From positions 1-64,000 of the forward strand of contig JADJHJ010000015.1 in assembly GCA_016707605.1 (NCBI GenBank): 64,000 nt of DNA, written 5' to 3'. The translations under genes and the position numbers were made by a program. This document shows positions 57,726 through 64,000 of this stretch, piece by piece. The DNA comes from Candidatus Promineofilum glycogenicum. Lineage in GTDB: Bacteria; Chloroflexota; Anaerolineae; Promineifilales; Promineifilaceae. The notes under the pieces were generated by a model. The model saw only the letters and a program-made list of their open reading frames with translations. It was not told the origin of the DNA and ran no database searches. Within the stretch, counting starts at the first letter, position 1. The number at the start of each line of letters is the position of its first letter.

Positions 57726-59705
57726 ATGCGTTACCGTTTGGGGGCCACGTTTACATTGGTCATGGTGATGATTGTCGCTACCGTTGGGCTGGTGGCGAAA
57801 GGGCCGGTCGCGGTCGAAGCTGGCTTGGTCGAATACAACGCTGTGAACCTGGGTAAGCAGGCTGATCCCATTGTACCTGCTCCGCAGGGTGTAGACGCGC
57901 CTGACGCCGAAAACGTCCAGTTCGTGAGCAGTCTGGGCGGCAACTCATTCGCCGTCGCCGTGCAGAGTAACTTCGCCTATCTGGGCGAGGGCCGGCGTTT
58001 GACCATTCTCAACGTCTCCAATCCGGCCTCACCGGTAGTTGTGGGCAAGACGCCACGGCTGCCCAGTCGCGTGGACGACATAGCTGTAGTCGGTTCCTAC
58101 GCCTACGTGGTCGATGGTGACGGCTGGCTGCGCATTATCGATGTCACCAACGCGGGCGCGCCGGCCGAGGCCGGCTCTTATGCCACGCCGAAGCCGGCGA
58201 CAAGCGTAGAAGTGGTGGGCAGCACTGCTTACGTGACCGATGGCGGCGGTGGCCTGTGGATCATCGATGTCACGAACCCGGCCGCGCCAGTCGCAACAGG
58301 TTTCTACGACACGGCAGGATTTGCCGCCGACGTGGCCGTGGCGGGGAGTTTCGCCTACATTGCCGCCGGGGAGCAAGGCTTGCGGATCATCAATGTCGCT
58401 AATCCGGCTGCGCCGGATGAGATCGGGTTCTTCACAACGACTACGCCGGCATCGGATGTTGCTGTAGAAAGCGATCATGTCTACATAACTACAAGTTATG
58501 GATTTAACATTCCCTATGGTGTGTGGGTTATCGACGTATCAGACGCGTCTTACCCAGCTGAAGCCGGGTTCTACGATATGAGCGGAGCGGGCGTTATCGG
58601 AAACCTGGTGGTGTCTGAAAATTACCTTTACGTCCTGAGTGATGGGGATGTCGACATCGTTGACGTTGCCGATCCGGCTAACCCCATCCAGGTTGGAGCC
58701 TTTGCCCATTCAAGTTCAGCTATTACCCTGGCCAATAACATTATCTACAGCGCCGAACTGACCGGCGGCCTGACGATGATCGCTGTCGGCGACCCTCTTA
58801 ACCCCGCGCCGATTGGCTACTACGACATACCAGGGGCTGGCTTCTGTGTCGTCACAACTGGGAACCACGTCTATCTAGCAGACTGGCAAACTCTGAATGT
58901 GATTGATGTAAGCAATCCATCCGTGCCGATCCAAGCCGGTCGTCTCAAAGGTCTGGGATGCGAAGATATGGTTTTGGTCGGGAGATACCTCTACGTTGTC
59001 GCCAGCGGTTTTCATGTCATTGACATGGCCCAGCCAACCGCTCCGCGAGAAGTTGGCTTCCTTGAGCTTATTGGTAGCGAGAAGATAGATGTGTCTAACA
59101 ACTATGCCTACGTTACCAAGTTTGACGGAGGACTTTACATTGTCGATGTTTCCGATCCAACCAATCCCACCGAGGCAGGGTTCTTTAACACGACTGGAGA
59201 GCCTTACGACATCGCTGCGTTCGGAACTTACGCCTATCTGGCCGTCTGGCAGGAGGGATTAAGGATCATCGATGTTGCCAATCCTACGTCGCCCGTCGAG
59301 GTCGGTGTCTTCGATCCGGCGGGTGGTGTCGCTCGAGTAGTCCTAGCCGGCCACTATGCCTATGTCAGCCAGTGTTACCTCGGCGTTAGCATCCTCGACC
59401 TTACTGATCCGGCCACTCCTATCCAGGTAGGTTGGATTTCCACGCCCGGCTACTGCTACCCCAGAATAGCAGTGGTCGGAAGCTATGCTTATGTTCTCGC
59501 CGATGACGTCTTGCATGTCGTTGACATCACCGACCCGGCCCAGCCCACAGAGGCCGGCTCCCATGAGGCGCCAGGGGCGGATTCCGTGGCCGTCTTCCTG
59601 AATCACATCTACCTGGCCGATTCGTACGACGGGCTGGTTGTTCTGCGCTTCGACGACATTTCAGTCGAGAATAGCTTTCTGGCGCTGATAGCAGCCGAGC
59701 GGTAA
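57726..59705 (+). CDS. Secreted LVIVD-repeat beta-propeller protein
   Basis: A 659-residue exported protein. Residues 1-32 form a signal peptide (FTLVMVMIVATVGLVA). The rest holds about a dozen LVIVD repeats of about 42 residues, of the form YAYVVDGDGWLRIIDVTNAG or LWIIDVTNPAAPVATGFYDT. LVIVD repeats fold as beta-propellers, probably for surface binding. AGGAGG at 57715-57720 fixes the ATG at 57726. The C terminus ends NSFLALIAAER. Codon use is less GC-biased in the middle repeats than at either end. Confidence 0.85.
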   Translation: MRYRLGATFTLVMVMIVATVGLVAKGPVAVEAGLVEYNAVNLGKQADPIVPAPQGVDAPDAENVQFVSSLGGNSFAVAVQSNFAYLGEGRRLTILNVSNPASPVVVGKTPRLPSRVDDIAVVGSYAYVVDGDGWLRIIDVTNAGAPAEAGSYATPKPATSVEVVGSTAYVTDGGGGLWIIDVTNPAAPVATGFYDTAGFAADVAVAGSFAYIAAGEQGLRIINVANPAAPDEIGFFTTTTPASDVAVESDHVYITTSYGFNIPYGVWVIDVSDASYPAEAGFYDMSGAGVIGNLVVSENYLYVLSDGDVDIVDVADPANPIQVGAFAHSSSAITLANNIIYSAELTGGLTMIAVGDPLNPAPIGYYDIPGAGFCVVTTGNHVYLADWQTLNVIDVSNPSVPIQAGRLKGLGCEDMVLVGRYLYVVASGFHVIDMAQPTAPREVGFLELIGSEKIDVSNNYAYVTKFDGGLYIVDVSDPTNPTEAGFFNTTGEPYDIAAFGTYAYLAVWQEGLRIIDVANPTSPVEVGVFDPAGGVARVVLAGHYAYVSQCYLGVSILDLTDPATPIQVGWISTPGYCYPRIAVVGSYAYVLADDVLHVVDITDPAQPTEAGSHEAPGADSVAVFLNHIYLADSYDGLVVLRFDDISVENSFLALIAAER

Positions 59706-59714
59706 GTTGGTACA

Positions 59715-59749
59715 AGTCCTCTGAGCCTTGCGACAAACCTCAGAGGACT
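59715..59749 (+). terminator. Hairpin after the LVIVD gene
   Basis: AGTCCTCTGAG (59715-59725) and CTCAGAGGACT (59739-59749) form a perfect 11-bp stem with a 13-base loop. No T-tract follows on this strand. A family I hairpin (GTGGGATACCATCCCGC) comes next before the icd stop. Confidence 0.65.
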
Positions 59750-59789
59750 GTGTCACGAGCAAACGTGGGATACCATCCCGCGCTATAAC

Positions 59790-61031
<1,242 letters not shown>

Positions 61032-61068
61032 GGTCAACTCCTGGAAGGTGTGGCGCATGGCGAGAAGT

Positions 61069-61186
61069 ACCCTCCCCTAGCCCCTCCCATAGGGAGGGGG
61101 ATCAGAACTCCCTCGCCCTTTGGGAGAGGGTTGGGGAGAGGGTCTGTACCCCTCGCCCTCCGGGAGAGGGTTGGGGAGAGGGTCCG
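61069..61186. repeat. Family D palindromes upstream of icd
   Basis: GGGAGAGGGTTGGGGAGAGG occurs twice in direct order, each with a CCTCGCCCTTTGGGAG or CCTCGCCCTCCGGGAG mirror. They are the reverse-strand form of the 18788-19155 array. Confidence 0.85.
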
Positions 61187-61368
61187 CCTCTGCGCAATCG
61201 CACTCAGATGTGTTAAGATAACCAGGCCAGGATTATACCGTATTTGCCGGCTTGGGTAAGGGCAGCGCGAGCGATCATCACAGCTTAACACTGCGTGAAC
61301 ATCTTTCCTCACTGAGGAAATAGCCCAACGTCGGCAGATAGAATACCAACGGTAGGGTAGAAATAGCC

Positions 61369-63285
61369 GTGGCGTTTAGTAGTATCAGGAAACGTCGGTT
61401 AAAGTCGTTTTCAATGCAGCGCATCGCGTTCCTTTTATTGACGATTCTGGCGCTGGGTCTGGCCTCCTGCAATCCCCAGACGAGCGTTGGCGCGCCGCCG
61501 GCCCAGTCGGCGGCCGACCTGCCCACGCAGCCCGCCGCGCCCACCAACACCCTCGGCCCCCTGCCCACCGACCCGGCCACCCAGCCCCCTGTGCCGACCG
61601 ACACCGTCATCCCGCCGACTGACTCGGCCACCCAGCCGCCCGTGCCGACCGATACGCTCATCCCGCCCACCGAGCCGCCCACGGCCGCGCCGACCAGCTC
61701 GCCCACGGTCGAAGTGGCGCCTTCGCCCACCAACAGCCCGACCCACATCGCCGCCACCGATCTGGCTCTCGACGCCGCCGACGTGGTGTTCTACCCCGTA
61801 CCGGTCATCTATGCCGGCGACAAAGTGACCTTCCAACTGCTGCCCCACGTGCCGGAATCGCTGCGCGTCGGCGACGTCAACGCGGCCATCTTCGTCGATG
61901 GGGTGCAGATCGTCAGCGGGGCGCTCGACCGGCGCAACTGGAACGGACAGGCCGAGGGCATCTATGAGTGGGCCTGGGACACGACCGGGCTGGCCGGGCA
62001 ACATCAGATCGAGATCATCCTCGATCCCGGCGACACCATTCAAGACGGCGACGTTGATCCCGCCAACAACCGGGTGACGCTAAACACAACGGTGGAAGTG
62101 GCTTCGGGTCAGGCGGCGCTGGACGCGGCGGCGACCTGGCAGACGACGGAGATCGCCTGCTGCTTCGTCCACGTCGTCAGCGACACGGCCGCGGCGCGCG
62201 ACCTGCCGACGCTGCTGCCGCTGCTCGAATCGGCCGTCGTTCAATCGGCCAACCGCATGGCCATTCGGCCCAGCCAGAAGCTGAACGTCTATCTGATCGA
62301 CCGCATTGTCGGCCAGGGTGGCTTTGCCGGCACCGACATGGTCGTTTCCTACGTTGACCGTCGCTACGCCGGCGGCAGCGTCTATGAGCTACTGGTGCAC
62401 GAGGCGACCCACATCCTGGATCAGCAGTTCGCCCCCCGGCGCATCACCTTCCTGGCCGAAGGGTTGGCCGTGTGGGCCAGCGGCGGCCACTACAAGGCCG
62501 AAGACCTGAACCAGCGCGCGGCGGCGCTACTGGCCACCGGCAGCTACGTCCCGCTGGCGCAGTTGATCGATGACTTCTACCCGGTGCAGCACGAGATCGG
62601 TTATCTGGAAGCGGGCGGGTTCGTTACCTATCTGGTGGATCGCGGCGGCTGGAGCCGGTTCAAGGAGTTCTATAGCGACGTCGCCTCCGACGACGGGGCG
62701 ACGCTGTCGGCCGCCGTTGACGCCAACCTGCAGGCCTACTATGGCATGACTTTGGCCCAACTCGAGAGCGAATGGCTGGCCGCCCTCCAGAGCCGACCGG
62801 CCGACCCGCTCGTGGTCGACGATCTGAAGACCACCGTCCGCTACTATGACGTGGTGCGTCGCTACCAGGCCGCCTATGATCCGACGGCCCACTTCCTGAG
62901 CGCCTGGCTGCCCCACCCGAATCAGGTGCGTGAGCTAGGCAACCCGGCCGACCTGACGCGCCGGCCGGAAGAAGAGATCAACATCACCCTGGAAGTGATG
63001 CTCGTCGCCGCCGACACGGCCGCGCGCGCCGGCGACTATAGCCGCGCCAACGTCATCCTCGATAGCGTCGAGAACATCCTCGAAAACGACGGCGCGATCA
63101 TCGACCCGATGGCCACCAGCTATCAGCGGATCGTGCGCGCCGCGGCCGAATACGGCTACGAACTCCACGCCGTCACCCTCGATGGCAACACCGCCCAGGC
63201 CACCGCCACCCAGGCCCCCGACATTCGCCTGAAGAATCTGGTCATGGAGATGCGCGGGCAGGAGTGGGTTATCCTGTCTCACTAG
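61369..63285 (+). CDS. Zinc metallopeptidase lipoprotein (gluzincin-like)
   Basis: A 638-residue lipoprotein. The signal QRIAFLLLTILALGLASC gives a lipidated Cys34 (from GTG 61369), followed by a Pro/Thr repeat linker to about 125. Residues 130-245 form a beta domain (CARDB-like, VIYAGDKVTFQLLPHVPES). Residues 255-460 form a peptidase: HEATH with His344, Glu345 and His348, and the third ligand Glu364 in FLAEGLAVW, a peptidase MA-like arrangement. The target may be extracellular. GTG 61369 is kept for its basic n-region; ATG 61414 is an alternative. Confidence 0.82.
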   Translation: MAFSSIRKRRLKSFSMQRIAFLLLTILALGLASCNPQTSVGAPPAQSAADLPTQPAAPTNTLGPLPTDPATQPPVPTDTVIPPTDSATQPPVPTDTLIPPTEPPTAAPTSSPTVEVAPSPTNSPTHIAATDLALDAADVVFYPVPVIYAGDKVTFQLLPHVPESLRVGDVNAAIFVDGVQIVSGALDRRNWNGQAEGIYEWAWDTTGLAGQHQIEIILDPGDTIQDGDVDPANNRVTLNTTVEVASGQAALDAAATWQTTEIACCFVHVVSDTAAARDLPTLLPLLESAVVQSANRMAIRPSQKLNVYLIDRIVGQGGFAGTDMVVSYVDRRYAGGSVYELLVHEATHILDQQFAPRRITFLAEGLAVWASGGHYKAEDLNQRAAALLATGSYVPLAQLIDDFYPVQHEIGYLEAGGFVTYLVDRGGWSRFKEFYSDVASDDGATLSAAVDANLQAYYGMTLAQLESEWLAALQSRPADPLVVDDLKTTVRYYDVVRRYQAAYDPTAHFLSAWLPHPNQVRELGNPADLTRRPEEEINITLEVMLVAADTAARAGDYSRANVILDSVENILENDGAIIDPMATSYQRIVRAAAEYGYELHAVTLDGNTAQATATQAPDIRLKNLVMEMRGQEWVILSH

Positions 63286-63361
63286 GGATTAGGGATTAGG
63301 GGCTAGGGATTAGGGAAGAGCGCTCTTCCCTAATCCCTAGCCCCTAATCCCTAATCCCTAT
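63283..63361. repeat. Inverted repeat family H (TAGGGATTAGGGATTAGGGG)
   Basis: TAGGGATTAGGGATTAGGGG starts in the peptidase stop codon and is mirrored by CCCCTAATCCCTAATCCCTA around GAAGAGCGCTCTTC. It is a near-perfect 79-base palindrome and a probable terminator. Confidence 0.9.
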
Positions 63362-63366
63362 CCCAG

Positions 63367-63394
63367 TTGGACAGCCGCCGATCTGTGCTACAAT
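63367..63394 (+). promoter_or_regulatory. Promoter of the bifunctional nuclease gene
   Basis: TTGGAC (63367-63372) and TACAAT (63389-63394) are 16 bases apart, with TG at 63386-63387 forming an extended -10 (TGCTACAAT). The leader is about 50 bases. Confidence 0.6.
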
Positions 63395-63450
63395 TGCCGC
63401 AAACCAAGCTCCACCACCGTGGAGTGTAGCGAACGCGCGAGGGATCGCCC

Positions 63451-63981
63451 ATGATCGAGGTTGTGATCGACAGCATCCGCATCAGTCTGGTTTCGCAGTA
63501 CCGCATCGTGCTACTGCGCGAGGTGGACAGCGAGCGCCAGCTACCCATCTGGATCGGCCCCTGCGAGGCCGACGCCATCACCATCGAGTTGCAGGACGTC
63601 AAGGTGGCCCGACCGCTGACGCAGGACTTACTCAGGAACGTCATCAGCGAACTGGGCGGCACCGTGTCGCACGTGCTGATCAAGGAACTGAATGAGAGCG
63701 TCTTCCACGCCCGGTTGTTCATCAGCATTCAGGGCGAGCGCGAGCCGCGCGAGATCGACTGCCGGCCGTCCGACGCCATCGCCCTGGCCGTGCGGGCCAA
63801 GGTGCCGATCTTCATCGCCGAAGAAGTGATGGACGTGGCCGGGGTGGAACCGGAGCCGGACTTGCAGGAAGCGGCGCAGGGCCAGAGCGGCGAGGCGGCC
63901 GACGTTGGCAAGCTCGACGCCTTCAGCGACTTTCTGGACACGCTCGACTTCGACGACTTCGACGAAAGTAACCGGTCTTAG
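63451..63981 (+). CDS. Bifunctional nuclease family protein (DUF151)
   Basis: A 176-residue protein. Residues 1-130 match the DUF151/bifunctional nuclease family: VVIDSIRISLVSQYRIVLLR at the start, LPIWIGPCEADAITIELQ near 33, RPLTQDLL and the late DCRPSDAIALAVRAKVPIFI. Members degrade DNA and RNA in plants and may regulate in bacteria. The last 45 residues form an acidic Asp-rich tail (FSDFLDTLDFDDFDES) of unknown role. The gene is preceded by a good promoter. Confidence 0.9.
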   Translation: MIEVVIDSIRISLVSQYRIVLLREVDSERQLPIWIGPCEADAITIELQDVKVARPLTQDLLRNVISELGGTVSHVLIKELNESVFHARLFISIQGEREPREIDCRPSDAIALAVRAKVPIFIAEEVMDVAGVEPEPDLQEAAQGQSGEAADVGKLDAFSDFLDTLDFDDFDESNRS

Positions 63982-64000
63982 GCGCGCCGCGCGTCCGGCG

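Noticed and set aside
57726..59705. DNA-level tandem repeat in the LVIVD gene
   Set aside because: The periodicity is in protein sequence; the codons have diverged and no recent tandem duplication is visible.

Overview
This is a GC-rich bacterial chromosome segment. Chloroflexota (an Anaerolineae-type filament, possibly close to Ca. Promineifilum) is the best guess. That rests on inference: LVIVD and Ycf48-type propellers, many Pro/Thr-linked lipoproteins, and intergenic spaces filled with long inverted repeats. No rRNA or tRNA gene was recognised. Genes lie on both strands in short operons.

Layout. 1-1.9 kb: a diversity-generating retroelement (reverse transcriptase, Avd, template repeat) with no variable target gene in view. 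1.9-10 kb: lipoprotein hydrolase, a ribbon-helix-helix/PIN toxin-antitoxin pair, glycosyltransferase, DUF711 protein, zinc-ribbon protein, SpoU methylase, M23 peptidase. 10-21 kb: pgk with a clear terminator, a BrnT module, Ycf48-like propeller, DUF4097-like lipoprotein, CinA/nucleotidyltransferase fusion, ZIP transporter, multicopper oxidase, and a family-39-type membrane glycosyltransferase whose 5' end carries a repeat array. 21-34.6 kb: YhaM-like nuclease, ubiX, FMN-binding protein, NYN protein, methyltransferase, penicillin acylase, plsC, a type II restriction-modification pair, a murE-like ligase, M19 dipeptidase, endonuclease IV. 34.7-41.8 kb: LysM lipoprotein, degenerate SDR, a probable DsbA-like selenoprotein, ubiE/menG, Na/Pi symporter, deleted AraC regulator, Phd/PIN module. 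41.8-54.7 kb: ftsK, S9 peptidase, a decaying ABC transporter, DUF4349 protein, phosphoesterase, tsaE-tsaB-rimI, CDP-paratose-type epimerase. 54.7-64 kb: relE relic, GbsR-like regulator, interrupted thiD, second BrnT module, LVIVD propeller, icd, metallopeptidase, bifunctional nuclease.

Two items stand out. First, the retroelement at the left edge has an Asn-codon-rich template of the formylglycine-enzyme type. Second, the DsbA-like lipoprotein at 36660-37448 has an in-frame TGA exactly where the first Cys of its CxxC should be. A 7-bp hairpin with G at loop position 2 starts 11 nt downstream, which fits the bacterial SECIS model.

Three themes run through the window. Palindromic repeat families, at least ten, fill gaps and also enter genes (murE, thiD, an ABC ATPase, a glycosyltransferase) or supply their last codons. 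Many genes have a TANNNT box six or seven bases before the start codon and no ribosome binding site, suggesting leaderless mRNAs. Several genes carry apparent single-base frameshifts; some may be true decay and some could be sequencing errors in homopolymers.
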